This document shows positions 18,423 to 27,360 of a stretch of 64,000 bases of DNA, piece after piece (the first letter of the stretch is position 1; each line of letters opens with the position of its first letter). A model generated the notes under the pieces. It did not search any database and had not been told where the DNA came from. It saw nothing but the letters and a program-made list of their open reading frames with translations. Source of the stretch: Bacteroidaceae bacterium (GTDB taxonomy: Bacteria > Bacteroidota > Bacteroidia > Bacteroidales > Bacteroidaceae). The stretch lies in assembly GCA_017451695.1 (NCBI GenBank), contig JAFTNW010000006.1:1-64000 (forward strand), read 5' to 3'. The position numbers were made by a program, and so were the translations under genes.

Positions 18423-19285
18423 GTAAAGGAAAATCAATGTTCAAGGTACAGACAATAAGTGTTTATATAAGTACCACGCTTGTGTTGTTGCTGCTTGGAG
18501 TGATGGGGTTGCTCTTTGTTACCGCCGACTCGCTCGCAAAGCATGTACGCCGCAACCTTGCACTTACCGTGGTAATGAAAAGCGATGCAAGCGAAGCCGA
18601 TATTCAAAAATTCCAAAAACAGATTGACAAAAAGGATTATGTGCTGGCAAGCAGATATATATCGCGTGACGAGGTGCTGAAAGAGCAGACAAAGGAGCTT
18701 GGCACCGACCCCGTGGAGTTCCTCGGCTACAACCCCTACGATTCATCCATTGAAATAACCCTTAAAAACGAATTTGCCAACAGCGAGAGCATCGCATCTA
18801 TAGAGAAGGAGCTGCTTAAAAACAGCATGGTGGGCAGCATCATTTACCAACGAGAACTAATAGACTCCATAAACAACAATATACGCAAGATAAGCATTGT
18901 TCTTATGATATTCCTTGCAATGCTCACAATAATATCGTGGTCGCTCATCGGCAATCTGGTACGCCTGTCGATATACTCAAAAAGATTCCTCATGCACACG
19001 ATGAAACTTGTTGGAGCAACATGGGGATTCATACGCCGCCCGTTCATAGTGCAGAACATGAAGATTGGTCTCTTTTCGGCCATACTTGCCAACTGCCTGC
19101 TTGCCGCGGGGCTCTACCTTGTGTGGAAACACGAACCCGGCATTGCCACCATACTCCCCACAACCCACCTTGTTACGGTAGCTGCGGGAATAACCCTTTT
19201 CGGAATAATAATATGCGTGCTATGCGCATACCTATCGGTAAACCGATTCTTGCGCATGCGTAGCAACGACCTCTACTTCATATAA
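18419..19285 (+). CDS. ftsX: Cell-division protein FtsX
   Basis: The ABC-type membrane partner of FtsE, which controls peptidoglycan hydrolases at the septum. The 289-residue protein has the FtsX layout: first span near residues 17-37 (VYISTTLVLLLLGVMGLLFV), a periplasmic domain to about 160, then three spans with the conserved segment RRPFIVQNMKIGLFSAILANCLLA. The ATG at 18419 overlaps the upstream methyltransferase stop; the longer frame upstream is not used. ftsE is not adjacent, which is usual in Bacteroidetes. Confidence 0.93.
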   Translation: MSKGKSMFKVQTISVYISTTLVLLLLGVMGLLFVTADSLAKHVRRNLALTVVMKSDASEADIQKFQKQIDKKDYVLASRYISRDEVLKEQTKELGTDPVEFLGYNPYDSSIEITLKNEFANSESIASIEKELLKNSMVGSIIYQRELIDSINNNIRKISIVLMIFLAMLTIISWSLIGNLVRLSIYSKRFLMHTMKLVGATWGFIRRPFIVQNMKIGLFSAILANCLLAAGLYLVWKHEPGIATILPTTHLVTVAAGITLFGIIICVLCAYLSVNRFLRMRSNDLYFI

Positions 19286-19294
19286 AAGACAACG

Positions 19295-19537
19295 ATGGAT
19301 AAAAGAAATTTTGCATTTACAAAAACAAACTACATACTGCTATTGGCAGGTGTACTTGTCATAATCCTTGGGTTCATACTTATGTGCGGCCCCTCAACCA
19401 CCGAGGCACACTTTGAGCCCGACATTTTCAGTGTCAGAAGAATAAAGGTGGCCCCCACCGTTTGTTTCTTCGGCTTCCTGTTTGTGATATATTCCATAGT
19501 TTACAGGAGCAAGGGCGAGAAGAGAGATAAAGAATAA
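19295..19537 (+). CDS. DUF3098 two-span membrane protein
   Basis: An 80-residue protein with two membrane spans (NYILLLAGVLVIILGFILM and VCFFGFLFVIYSIVY) joined by a short loop that contains FEPDIFSVRRIKVAP. This matches DUF3098, a Bacteroidetes family that commonly sits between ftsX and uppP. Its function is unknown; the conserved location suggests an envelope role. It lies 9 bases after ftsX. Confidence 0.85.
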   Translation: MDKRNFAFTKTNYILLLAGVLVIILGFILMCGPSTTEAHFEPDIFSVRRIKVAPTVCFFGFLFVIYSIVYRSKGEKRDKE

Positions 19538-19558
19538 CCTACATACACTATTTATCAA

Positions 19559-20407
19559 ATGACAACATTCGAAACAATTATCATTGCCATTGTAGAGGGC
19601 CTCACAGAGTTTCTCCCTGTCTCCTCCACCGGGCACATGATTATAACACAAAACATTTTGGGAGTGGAAAGCACCGAATTTGTAAAAGCGTTCACATTCA
19701 TCATACAGTTTGGCGCCATTCTATCGGTAGTTGTGCTCTATTGGAAACGATTTTTCAAGCTCAACCACACCCCCGCACCCGAGGGAGCCGGCGCCATGAG
19801 AAAATTCCTGCATAAGTACGACTTTTATTGGAAACTGTTCGTGGCATTCATACCTGCCGCCGTGCTTGGCCTGCTGCTCAACGACTTTATCGACGAAATG
19901 CTCGAAAGCGTTACCGTAGTAGCCGTAACACTTATTATAGGTGGCGTGTTCATGCTCTTTTGCGACAAGATATTCAACAAGGGAAGTGAAAAGACCGAGC
20001 TTACCGAGAAGCGCGCATTCTGGATTGGTATGTTCCAATGCATCTCAATGATTCCCGGTGTGTCGCGCTCAATGGCAACCATCGTGGGCGGCATGGCACA
20101 GAAGCTCACCCGCAAGGCGGCAGCCGAGTTCTCGTTCTTCCTTGCAGTGCCCACCATGTTTGCAGCCACCATCTTCAAAATCTTAAAAATAGTCATGGAG
20201 CCCGACGGCATGGCTATAATAAAAGAGAACATCGGCACCCTGTTCATAGGCAATGCCGTGGCATTTATTGTAGCATTGTTTGCAATAAAATTCTTCATAA
20301 GCTTTGTAACAAAGTATGGTTTCAAGGCTTTTGGCTGGTACAGGATAATTGTAGGCGGCATAATCCTTGCGATGATGCTTGCCGGACATAATATGACTAT
20401 CGCATAA
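19559..20407 (+). CDS. uppP: Undecaprenyl-diphosphatase
   Basis: Removes a phosphate from undecaprenyl diphosphate so the lipid carrier can be reused for peptidoglycan and glycan synthesis; it also gives bacitracin resistance. The 282-residue polytopic protein has the BacA/UppP motifs [15 protein letters not shown] near residue 14 and the second-motif serine segment [13 protein letters not shown]. Its stop overlaps the truB ATG by one base. Confidence 0.96.
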   Translation: MTTFETIIIAIVEGLTEFLPVSSTGHMIITQNILGVESTEFVKAFTFIIQFGAILSVVVLYWKRFFKLNHTPAPEGAGAMRKFLHKYDFYWKLFVAFIPAAVLGLLLNDFIDEMLESVTVVAVTLIIGGVFMLFCDKIFNKGSEKTELTEKRAFWIGMFQCISMIPGVSRSMATIVGGMAQKLTRKAAAEFSFFLAVPTMFAATIFKILKIVMEPDGMAIIKENIGTLFIGNAVAFIVALFAIKFFISFVTKYGFKAFGWYRIIVGGIILAMMLAGHNMTIA

Positions 20408-21099
20408 TGGACTTTGTAGCAGGAGAGGTGCTTGCAATATACAAGCCTTACACATGGACATCTTTTCAGATTGTGAACAAGGTGCGTTACCATTTGAGCC
20501 GTCAATTTGGTGTAAAAAGGTTCAAGGTGGGGCATGCCGGGACATTGGACCCGCTTGCAACCGGCGTGTTGCTTGTATGCACAGGCAAGGCAACCAAGCG
20601 CATCGAGGAGCTGCAAAGCCACACAAAAGAGTACATTGCCGACATAATGCTGGGAGCCACCACCCCATCGTTCGACATGGAGCACCCGGTGAATGCCACA
20701 TATCCCGTGGAGCACATAACCGAGGATATGGTAAAAGAGACTTTGCAACGCTTCGTGGGCAACATAGCACAGCGCCCGCCGCTCTTTTCGGCATGCAAGG
20801 TGGATGGCAAGCGAGCATACGACCTTGCCCGCAAAGGCAGCGACATGGAACTTGCCCCAAAGCAGGTGCAGATTGACGAGATAGAACTGCTCGAATGTAA
20901 TCTGCCCCAAATAAAAATCCGCGTGGTGTGTGGCAAGGGCACATACATACGCTCGCTTGCACGTGACATTGGCGAGGCCCTTGAAAGTGGAGCATATTTA
21001 ACAGGATTAACCCGCACCAGAGTGGGAGAGCACAGGGTGGAAAATTGCATAAACCCCGACGAATTCCCCGAATGGTTAGAAAAACATATAGCACTATGA
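20407..21099 (+). CDS. truB: tRNA pseudouridine-55 synthase
   Basis: Forms pseudouridine 55 in the T-loop of tRNAs. The catalytic aspartate lies in [18 protein letters not shown] near residue 48. The motif I region [15 protein letters not shown] and the [13 protein letters not shown] segment are also present. The 230-residue length is the short form of the family. It overlaps uppP at the 5' end and queA at the 3' end. Confidence 0.96.
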   Translation: MDFVAGEVLAIYKPYTWTSFQIVNKVRYHLSRQFGVKRFKVGHAGTLDPLATGVLLVCTGKATKRIEELQSHTKEYIADIMLGATTPSFDMEHPVNATYPVEHITEDMVKETLQRFVGNIAQRPPLFSACKVDGKRAYDLARKGSDMELAPKQVQIDEIELLECNLPQIKIRVVCGKGTYIRSLARDIGEALESGAYLTGLTRTRVGEHRVENCINPDEFPEWLEKHIAL

Positions 21100-22196
21100 G
21101 TATGATTGACGAAAATTTTTACATCAGCTCGCAGCACATGAAGCTGTCGCAGTTCAAGTACAAACTACCCGAGGAGCGCATAGCCCTCTACCCCATGCTC
21201 TGCCGCGACGAGTCGCGCCTCATGGTACTGCACAAAAAGACCGGAGAGATAGAGCACCGCACGTTCAAGGAGATTATCCATTATTTCGATGAAAAGGACG
21301 TTTTTGTACTAAACGACAGCAAGGTATTCCCCGCACGCCTTTATGGCAACAAAGAGAAAACCAACGCACAGATCGAGGTGTTCCTGCTACGCGAACTGAA
21401 CGAGGAGTTCCGCTTGTGGGACGTACTTGTTGACCCTGCACGCAAAATACGTATAGGCAACAAACTATACTTTGGCGAGGACAACTCAATGGTTGCCGAG
21501 GTTATAGACAATACCACCTCGCGCGGCCGCACCCTGCGTTTCCTCTACGACGGCCCCCACGACGAGTTCAAGAAGGCACTCCACTCGCTTGGCGTAGCCC
21601 CCCTCCCCGACGATTTCAAACGCCTGCGCAAGGAGGAGCCCGAGGATTTGCAGAATTTCCAGACCTATTTCGCAAAGAAAGAGGGCTCGGTAACAGCCTC
21701 ATTTGCAGGCTTGCACTTTACCCGTGAGCTCATGAAGAGAATGGAGATTAAGGGCATTGACACCGCATATGTAACCATGCATACAGGGCTTGGCTGCTTC
21801 CGCGAGATTGACGTGGAAGACCTCACAAAGCACAAGATGGATAGCGACCTCATAAACGTTGATACAGAGGCTGTGAACATAATAAACAAAGCAAAAGCCG
21901 AAGGCCGCAGAATATGCGCCGTGGGAACATCGGTACAGCGTGTATTGGAGACAGCCACCCTCACAGGAGGCATGCTCAAGGAGTACGATGGCTGGACAAG
22001 CAAATTCATCTTCCCCGAGTATGAGTTCCAGGTTGCCAACTGCATGATTGCCAATTTCTATGCCCCCTATTCGACAATGCTCATGCTCACATCGGCATTC
22101 GGAGGATACGACAATGTGAAGAATGCATACGAGGTTGCGCTGAAAGAGGGTTACCGATTCGGCCTCTATGGCGATGCCATGCTCATCATCGATTAA
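21096..22196 (+). CDS. queA: S-adenosylmethionine:tRNA ribosyltransferase-isomerase
   Basis: Transfers ribosyl from SAM to 7-aminomethyl-deazaguanine in tRNA to form epoxyqueuosine; queG at 52824 then completes queuosine. The 366-residue product has the family hallmarks [29 protein letters not shown], and a C-terminal [21 protein letters not shown]. The ATG at 21096 overlaps the truB stop; the longer frame upstream within truB is not used. Confidence 0.95.
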   Translation: MSMIDENFYISSQHMKLSQFKYKLPEERIALYPMLCRDESRLMVLHKKTGEIEHRTFKEIIHYFDEKDVFVLNDSKVFPARLYGNKEKTNAQIEVFLLRELNEEFRLWDVLVDPARKIRIGNKLYFGEDNSMVAEVIDNTTSRGRTLRFLYDGPHDEFKKALHSLGVAPLPDDFKRLRKEEPEDLQNFQTYFAKKEGSVTASFAGLHFTRELMKRMEIKGIDTAYVTMHTGLGCFREIDVEDLTKHKMDSDLINVDTEAVNIINKAKAEGRRICAVGTSVQRVLETATLTGGMLKEYDGWTSKFIFPEYEFQVANCMIANFYAPYSTMLMLTSAFGGYDNVKNAYEVALKEGYRFGLYGDAMLIID

Positions 22197-22669
22197 TGGA
22201 CAAGAAAACAGTATATCTTGGGCTGGGAACAAACACCGGCAACAAGCAAGAAAACATGAGGCGAGCGATAGAGAACCTATCGCTCGCTCTTGGCTCACCC
22301 ATAGCCTGCTCCACGTTCATGGAGAGCGAGCCGTGGGGCTTTGAGAGCGACAACACCTTTCTTAACTGTGTGATTGCATTCAGCACCTCCATGCCGCCGC
22401 TTGCCCTGCTCGATACAACGGAGCAGATAGAGCGCAGCATGGGCCGCACAAGCAAAAGCCTCAACGGGCAATACAGCGACCGCATAATAGACATAGACAT
22501 ACTCTTCTATGGCGACGAGATAATTGACTGCGAGCGACTCACAGTGCCACACCCTCTGCTGCACAAGCGCTCATTTGTACTAGCACCCATGTGCCAGATA
22601 GCATCGCACCACATCCATCCACTCTTAGGCCTTACCATGGAGCAGTTGCTTGCTGCACAGGAGAATTGA
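22196..22669 (+). CDS. folK: 2-amino-4-hydroxy-6-hydroxymethyldihydropteridine pyrophosphokinase
   Basis: Adds pyrophosphate to hydroxymethyl-dihydropterin in folate synthesis. The 157-residue protein has VYLGLGTNTGNKQENMRRAI at the start, the pterin-site segment ESEPWGFESDNTFLNCV, and the metal-binding motif SDRIIDIDILFYGD. It overlaps the queA stop by one base and is the last gene of the operon starting at 17523. Confidence 0.95.
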   Translation: MDKKTVYLGLGTNTGNKQENMRRAIENLSLALGSPIACSTFMESEPWGFESDNTFLNCVIAFSTSMPPLALLDTTEQIERSMGRTSKSLNGQYSDRIIDIDILFYGDEIIDCERLTVPHPLLHKRSFVLAPMCQIASHHIHPLLGLTMEQLLAAQEN

Positions 22670-22736
22670 ACGCTTTTTAACACAGACACAGCAAAAATAT
22701 CGGGCCGAAACTATACCATTTTACACAAAAAGTATA

Positions 22737-22744
22737 TACCTTTG
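22737..22744 (+). promoter_or_regulatory. metK promoter (-7 box)
   Basis: TACCTTTG matches TAnnTTTG exactly. It is followed by a GAGCC/GGCTC hairpin (22763-22778) and the SAM-II-like aptamer. No clear -33 TTTG is visible. Confidence 0.55.
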
Positions 22745-22777
22745 TGCCATCAATAAAAAATAGAGCCGCAAAAGGCT

Positions 22778-22830
22778 CATGTGGAAAGATTTGGATGCTT
22801 GCAACCACGGTAAAAAATGCTAAAATACCT
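22778..22830 (+). promoter_or_regulatory. SAM-II-type riboswitch in the metK leader
   Basis: The leader contains GTGG, then GATTTGGATGCTTGCAA, then CCACGGTAAAAAATGCTAAA. This has the order of the SAM-II pseudoknot: P1 (GTGG with CCAC), the GAUUU and CUUGCAA segments, the UAAAAAA run and the GCUAAA 3' tail that folds back. It is known from alpha-proteobacteria and Bacteroidetes in front of methionine or SAM genes. SAM binding would be expected to block the ribosome site of metK, about 105 bases downstream. A CCTCG/CGAGG hairpin lies directly after it. Called by eye; no covariance model was run. Confidence 0.7.
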
Positions 22831-22934
22831 CGTTCCCCGAGGAATACACGGCACTCTGCCACATTGCAATATCCCATTCTTTCACTATTACAAAAAGAAT
22901 TATTAACCGCCCCACAGGGCACAAAACTATTATT

Positions 22935-24227
22935 ATGGGATATTTATTCACTTCCGAATCAGTTTCAGAGGGGCACCCCGACAAGGTTGCCGACCAGATT
23001 TCAGACGCTGTCCTCGACGAACTCCTTGCCTTTGACCCGCAGTCTAAGGTTGCTTGCGAAACACTTGTAACCACCGGGCAGGTAGTAATTGCCGGTGAGG
23101 TAAAATCATCGGCCTACGTCGATTTGCAGGACATTGCCCGCCGCGTAATAAACCGCATAGGCTATACAAAAAGCGAATATATGTTCGATGGCAATTCATG
23201 TGGCATATTCTCGGCCATACATGAGCAGAGTGCCGACATTAACCGCGGCGTTGAGCGCGAGGTTCCCATGGACCAGGGCGCTGGCGACCAGGGAATGATG
23301 TTCGGATACGCAACAAACGAGACCGAAAGCTATATGCCCGTGTCGCTCGACCTCTCGCACCTCATTTTGCGCGAGCTTGCCGACATTCGTCGCGAGGGCA
23401 AAGAGATGACCTATCTGCGCCCCGACTCAAAGAGCCAGGTAACCATTGAATACAACGACGACAACAAACCCGTGCGCATAGACACCATCGTGGTATCTAC
23501 CCAGCACGATGACTTTATACAACCCACCGACGACAGCGCAGCCGCACAGAGCGCTGCCGACGAGGCACAGGTTGCCAAGATACACGACGATGTGGTGAAC
23601 ATTCTAATCCCGCGCGTAAAGGCAAGAATAACATCGGAGAAGGTGCTCGCCCTCTTTAACGACGAGATAAAATACCATGTAAACCCCACAGGTAAGTTCG
23701 TTATCGGCGGCCCTCACGGCGATACAGGCCTCACAGGCCGTAAAATCATCGTAGATACATACGGTGGCAAGGGCGCACATGGTGGTGGCGCATTCAGCGG
23801 TAAAGACCCCAGCAAGGTGGACCGCAGCGCAGCCTACGCAGCACGCCACATAGCCAAGAACCTTGTGGCAGCAGGCGTAGCCGACGAGGCTCTCATACAG
23901 TTGTCATACGCAATCGGTATCGCACAGCCCGTGAGCGTGTTTGTAAATACATACGGCACAGCAAAGGTAAAAATGAGCGATGGCGAGATTGCAAAGAAAG
24001 TGCAGCAACTGTTCGACCTGCGCCCCAAAGCCATTGAGGAGCGCCTTAAACTGCGCAACCCCATTTACAGCGAAACAGCAGCATACGGCCACGTGGGCCG
24101 CACACCGCAAACGGTAACAAAGACCTTTGAGTCGCGCTACCTGGACAAAAAGAGCATCACCGTGGAGTTGTTCACATGGGAGAAGCTCGACTATGTAGAA
24201 AATATAAAAGAGGCCTTTGCATTGTAA
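22935..24227 (+). CDS. metK: S-adenosylmethionine synthetase
   Basis: Makes SAM from methionine and ATP. The 430-residue protein has the family opening [20 protein letters not shown], the methionine-binding signature [12 protein letters not shown], the P-loop-like [19 protein letters not shown], and the DxxGGK segment [12 protein letters not shown]. It has its own leader with a SAM-II-like riboswitch. SAM supply ties it to miaB, queA and the mtnN-luxS pair in this window. Confidence 0.98.
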   Translation: MGYLFTSESVSEGHPDKVADQISDAVLDELLAFDPQSKVACETLVTTGQVVIAGEVKSSAYVDLQDIARRVINRIGYTKSEYMFDGNSCGIFSAIHEQSADINRGVEREVPMDQGAGDQGMMFGYATNETESYMPVSLDLSHLILRELADIRREGKEMTYLRPDSKSQVTIEYNDDNKPVRIDTIVVSTQHDDFIQPTDDSAAAQSAADEAQVAKIHDDVVNILIPRVKARITSEKVLALFNDEIKYHVNPTGKFVIGGPHGDTGLTGRKIIVDTYGGKGAHGGGAFSGKDPSKVDRSAAYAARHIAKNLVAAGVADEALIQLSYAIGIAQPVSVFVNTYGTAKVKMSDGEIAKKVQQLFDLRPKAIEERLKLRNPIYSETAAYGHVGRTPQTVTKTFESRYLDKKSITVELFTWEKLDYVENIKEAFAL

Positions 24228-24236
24228 AAGGGTAAG

Positions 24237-24896
24237 ATGCTTAAATTCAGCGACTTTATAAACAGATTAAGGCACAACAGGGGGTTTGGCGTTCAATCCC
24301 CCTCTGCCTTTTTCTTCGTTACCCAGGTGCTGAAAGAGAGACTCCCCTACTACGCATACAAAGATATTGACAGAATCGCACAGGAAAGCGGCGTGCATAG
24401 CAAAAAAAAGTGCCGCAGGCTGTTCAGAATAGCAAACTATCTGCACCCCAAAAGCATTATTGCAATAGGTGAAGAGGCAGCGACACCGCTTTGCGCAATC
24501 GCAGCTGCGGTATCGACGGCCAAGATAACATTCATCACAAGCAAGGCCGCAACAGCGAGTGTTGCCGAGGAACACTTGGCAAGCAGGGTGAACAAGCGGC
24601 TCTGTGGTGATGCCCGGGAGCTATTGCAAGAGCACCTTAAAGAGAACACTACCTTGCAACTGCTCTTTATAGGCAAGGATTGCGATATTACAAGCACACT
24701 GCAAACAGCCCTGCAACACACCGATGAACACACCGCCATAATAGCAGACGGCATACACCAATCCTCCCTGCGATTGAGGCAGTGGCAAGAGGCGGTAAAC
24801 AGCCCCCGCACAATAGTTACATACGACCTTTACAGCATGGGGCTGCTCCTCTTCGACAATAAAAAGCAGAAACAACACTACACGCTGTTAATGTAA
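24237..24896 (+). CDS. Methyltransferase-like protein
   Basis: A 219-residue protein that starts with a conserved RLRHNRGFGVQSPSAFFFV segment seen at the N-terminus of Bacteroidetes O-methyltransferase-like proteins. The middle reads like a Rossmann fold (KSIIAIGEEAATPLCAIAAA, then KITFITSKAATASVAEEHLA), but the glycine-rich SAM motif is weak, so activity is uncertain. It lies nine bases after metK, so co-expression with SAM synthesis is likely. Function unknown. Confidence 0.65.
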   Translation: MLKFSDFINRLRHNRGFGVQSPSAFFFVTQVLKERLPYYAYKDIDRIAQESGVHSKKKCRRLFRIANYLHPKSIIAIGEEAATPLCAIAAAVSTAKITFITSKAATASVAEEHLASRVNKRLCGDARELLQEHLKENTTLQLLFIGKDCDITSTLQTALQHTDEHTAIIADGIHQSSLRLRQWQEAVNSPRTIVTYDLYSMGLLLFDNKKQKQHYTLLM

Positions 24897-24908
24897 CAAA
24901 AGCAATAT

Positions 24909-25445
24909 ATGAAAAAAGCAACTATATACACCGGCTGTGGCGACGACGGCACAACATCGCTCATGCATGGAACACGCGTACCAAAGGACCATCCGCGCGT
25001 GGAGGCATACGGCACAATAGACGAGCTTAACGCCTGCATAGGACTGCTGTGCGCCTGCCTTCCCGCAGAGCAACACCCCACCATGCAACGCATAGAAAAC
25101 AATCTGCTCACCATAGGTTGCGCCCTTGCCGATGAAACGGACAGCACCCCCACCATTGCCGAAGAGGATATAACAACGCTGGAAGAAGAGATAGACAAGC
25201 TTGAAGCTTCCATGCCCCCAATGCACAAATTCATACTGCCTGCAACCAACGATGCAGCCGCCCGCGCCAACCTGTGCCGTACCGTATGCCGCCGTGCCGA
25301 ACGTCGCTTGGTAACCCTGCAACGCGAGTGCCCCACAGCACCCTGCACGGCAACATACATAAACCGCCTGTCGGACTACCTGTTTCTGCTCCAACGACAA
25401 CTCGCAGAGGGTGTAGAAAAAAAGTGGGAAAAGCCTTGTATGTAA
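24909..25445 (+). CDS. ATP:cob(I)alamin adenosyltransferase, PduO type
   Basis: Makes adenosylcobalamin, the cofactor of enzymes such as methylmalonyl-CoA mutase, which Bacteroidales use for propionate. The 178-residue protein has the ATP-binding TGCGDDGTTSLMHGTRVPKD start, VEAYGTIDELNACIGL, and the C-terminal CRRAERRLVTL and INRLSDYLFLLQRQLA helices that define the PduO/EutT family fold. It lies 12 bases after the methyltransferase-like gene, in the metK transcript. Confidence 0.93.
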   Translation: MKKATIYTGCGDDGTTSLMHGTRVPKDHPRVEAYGTIDELNACIGLLCACLPAEQHPTMQRIENNLLTIGCALADETDSTPTIAEEDITTLEEEIDKLEASMPPMHKFILPATNDAAARANLCRTVCRRAERRLVTLQRECPTAPCTATYINRLSDYLFLLQRQLAEGVEKKWEKPCM

Positions 25446-25465
25446 ATAAAATTAGACTACTTTTG
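25435..25465 (+). promoter_or_regulatory. Promoter of the DUF2795 gene
   Basis: CTTG (25435-25438), 19-base spacer, TACTTTTG (25458-25465), 40 bases before the ATG at 25506. The -7 box is an exact TAnnTTTG match. Confidence 0.65.
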
Positions 25466-25505
25466 CACCCATTATATTAAAAACCATTTTATACTATCTT
25501 ATACT

Positions 25506-25727
25506 ATGTATTGGACATTAGAATTAGCATCAAAATTGGAGGATGCACCCTGGCCCGCAACAAAAGACGAACTCATTGACTATGCTGTACGCTCGGGAGC
25601 GCCATTGGAAGTGATAGAGAACTTGCAGGAGATTGAAGACGAGGGCGATGTATATGAGAGCATCGAGGACATTTGGCCCGATTACCCCAGCAAGGAGGAC
25701 TTCTTCTTCGACGAAGAGGAATATTAA
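25506..25727 (+). CDS. DUF2795 small acidic protein
   Basis: A 73-residue, very acidic protein (MYWTLELASKLEDAPWPATK at the start, ending FFFDEEEY). This sequence is highly conserved across Bacteroidales as DUF2795; the family is otherwise uncharacterised, and no catalytic or DNA-binding motif is visible. It has its own promoter. Its 3' end (25704-25727) is present a second time at 27361-27384, on the far side of an AT-rich two-gene islet, which suggests an insertion at this gene end. Confidence 0.9.
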   Translation: MYWTLELASKLEDAPWPATKDELIDYAVRSGAPLEVIENLQEIEDEGDVYESIEDIWPDYPSKEDFFFDEEEY

Positions 25728-25728
25728 A
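25704..25728 (+). repeat. Left copy of the DUF2795 3'-end repeat
   Basis: These 25 bases encode FFDEEEY plus the stop codon. They match 27361-27385 at 23 of 25 positions. Both differences are A/G changes at the third base of glutamate codons, so both copies encode the same peptide end. Confidence 0.8.
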
Positions 25729-25758
25729 TTTTCGCAAGCAAGTAATTTGCATAATTGG

Positions 25759-25793
25759 CGGTGCGACAAAATATTGTCGCACCGCTGTTTTTT
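25759..25793 (+). terminator. Terminator after the DUF2795 gene
   Basis: CGGTGCGACAA (25759-25769) pairs with TTGTCGCACCG (25774-25784) around AATA, followed by a T-run (25788-25793). An 11-bp perfect stem with a U-tract, a classic intrinsic terminator. Confidence 0.85.
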
Positions 25794-25840
25794 ATCTGCT
25801 ATTAAAAACGAAAAAGAAGAGGTGAATATTTGCTGCATTT

Positions 25841-25872
25841 ATTGACAAATGAATTTTGAGATATTATATTTG
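25841..25872 (+). promoter_or_regulatory. Promoter of the secreted immunity-like gene
   Basis: ATTG (25841-25844), 20-base spacer, TATATTTG (25865-25872), about 90 bases before the ATG at 25961. Confidence 0.6.
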
Positions 25873-25960
25873 CAGTTATAGCTACTGAAATGTCAGCAGT
25901 GTGGAAAGTGTTATTTCTGTCGCTTTACGACTACTTTTAGGTACAATCAATAACAATATC

Positions 25961-26653
25961 ATGAAACGCATTTTTTCAACATTATTGCTGTTTGCTGTGC
26001 TCGTTACGACAGCATCGGCACAATATTTCCCAGTGGATACAGCGCGACTGAACAGTGCTTATAGAGCTATTGTCAGAGGCCCCAACACTCTTGAAAAACA
26101 GCAGGATTTTCTTGCCGCCTTTCCTACCACATATATGGAGTTCTATTATACATATCAATATATTGAAGGAAATAATTACGACCTTGCAATGACGCGGATG
26201 GTGAACGCGCATTTAACTGTTTTAAAAGACAGTCTATATCTTATAAGCGATTCACTTTATTGTAATAAACTTGTGAATTTGGCGGTGGGAATGAATGATA
26301 CAGGCGAAATAACATCACATCTTCAAGAAATCATACATATGGCAATGTTAAAGCATGAAAAGACGATGATGTTTGCCGTAATGCGTCTATTCAAAGCTTA
26401 TCAACTTCAATTTTGGTCGTTCTATTGGTCGAGTGTAGCATATAGCGAAAGTTGGACAGAGCACTTCGTAAAACTATATAGCAGATATTTTGAAGATTAT
26501 CCCGATGTTGTGCGTACAATGGCAATTGCCTTCGATTATTATAATGGCGGTGTCTGTTACCCCGACGAATTTCCTCATTTGCAAGAAAAGAGATATAAGC
26601 AAGAGGGTTATAAATACAAATTCGACGATTACCGTTATCGAGTAAGGGACTAA
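25961..26653 (+). CDS. Secreted helical protein, possible immunity protein
   Basis: A 230-residue protein with a clear signal peptide (MKRIFSTLLLFAVLVTTASA, then QYF), so it is periplasmic. The mature part is predicted to be mostly helical and shows the order FLAAFPTTYMEFYYTYQYIEG, CNKLVNLAVGMNDTG, HLQEII, and QFWSFYWSS. I recall this F-x-AFP-T-x-x-EF / KLxNLAV / LQ / SFW pattern from small proteins encoded beside toxins in Bacteroidetes, where they act as immunity proteins; that assignment is unverified. It lies 63 bases before a DUF5675-type gene, in AT-richer DNA than its surroundings. The start at 25961 is chosen for the signal peptide. Confidence 0.6.
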   Translation: MKRIFSTLLLFAVLVTTASAQYFPVDTARLNSAYRAIVRGPNTLEKQQDFLAAFPTTYMEFYYTYQYIEGNNYDLAMTRMVNAHLTVLKDSLYLISDSLYCNKLVNLAVGMNDTGEITSHLQEIIHMAMLKHEKTMMFAVMRLFKAYQLQFWSFYWSSVAYSESWTEHFVKLYSRYFEDYPDVVRTMAIAFDYYNGGVCYPDEFPHLQEKRYKQEGYKYKFDDYRYRVRD

Positions 26654-26695
26654 TCATTGTGTTAATTCTGCAACCTTAAAATTTATACTGGATAT

Positions 26696-26703
26696 TACTT
26701 TTG
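26696..26703 (+). promoter_or_regulatory. Promoter (-7 box) of the DUF5675-type gene
   Basis: TACTTTTG matches TAnnTTTG and lies only 14 bases before the ATG at 26717, so the mRNA would have a very short leader. It allows the two islet genes to be expressed separately. Confidence 0.5.
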
Positions 26704-26716
26704 TCGAAAAAAAGTA

Positions 26717-27250
26717 ATGAGTCCAAAAAGATTATCTATTTTCGACATTGCAACAATGTACGAAGGTGAACAAGATTCTGCAACAGCAGTTCCCGGAGCA
26801 CGTGTGAAGATATCCACTAACCGCATATACTATGGTAATAAATCCACTCTAAGTGAATTTGTCGCCACAGCATATGACAGAAACGGAAAATCTATAAAAT
26901 CCATGAATGGTTATTTTCTTGAACCTGCAGTTGATTATGATTCGGCAAGAATCGAAGGATCTAAAAAAGCAATATTAGGTGGGAAGTACCGAATTGTTCC
27001 CAAACAGTATGAAACTCAAAGATTTCAGTGGTATTTAAAAGGTGTGGATGGCAGGACAGGAATAGCAATACATAAAGGAACTAATGGTACGGATTCTAAA
27101 GGTTGTCTTATACCTGGCACAAGTTATTCTTATGATAGTGATAATAATGAATACAAAGTATGGAAATCGGGAGCGAAACTAGAGGAATTGACAAAATTCT
27201 TTAATAAATATGGAGATTGTGGTATAGAGATTAACATTACTCCTTTATAA
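26717..27250 (+). CDS. DUF5675-type protein, possible envelope-targeting effector
   Basis: A 177-residue protein without a signal peptide or membrane span. Residues 62-95 (NGYFLEPAV, then KKAILGGKYRIVPK) and 114-134 (TGIAIHKG, then DSKGCLIPG) match the layout of DUF5675. H119 and C130 in IHKG...GC resemble the His/Cys of L,D-transpeptidase-like domains, so action on peptidoglycan is conceivable but not shown. The base composition is more AT-rich than neighbours and codon use differs, as expected of transferred DNA. It is paired with a periplasmic immunity-like protein. Alternatives: a phage-derived or housekeeping DUF5675 protein. No T6SS gene or T9SS sorting domain accompanies it here. Confidence 0.6.
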   Translation: MSPKRLSIFDIATMYEGEQDSATAVPGARVKISTNRIYYGNKSTLSEFVATAYDRNGKSIKSMNGYFLEPAVDYDSARIEGSKKAILGGKYRIVPKQYETQRFQWYLKGVDGRTGIAIHKGTNGTDSKGCLIPGTSYSYDSDNNEYKVWKSGAKLEELTKFFNKYGDCGIEINITPL

Positions 27251-27267
27251 TGCTTTGTAAAAATTTG

Positions 27268-27305
27268 TTTATGGCCTTTTACAGCCAAATATGTATCTCT
27301 CAAAT
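27268..27305 (+). repeat. Imperfect direct repeat, copy A
   Basis: TTTATGGCCTTTTACAGCC and the following bases match copy B at 27455-27492 at roughly 30 of 35 positions, sharing TTTATGGC, TTTTAC, GCCAAAT and GTATCTCT. It lies between the DUF5675-type gene and the displaced DUF2795 end. Confidence 0.65.
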
Positions 27306-27360
27306 ACGTTTTTATTTAAGCGTCAGTCTTATTTATCAACATATTATATCATTTTTACTA

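Noticed and set aside
25728-27360. Insertion sequence or integrative element with its own enzyme
   Set aside because: No transposase, integrase or relaxase frame is present in the islet, on either strand.
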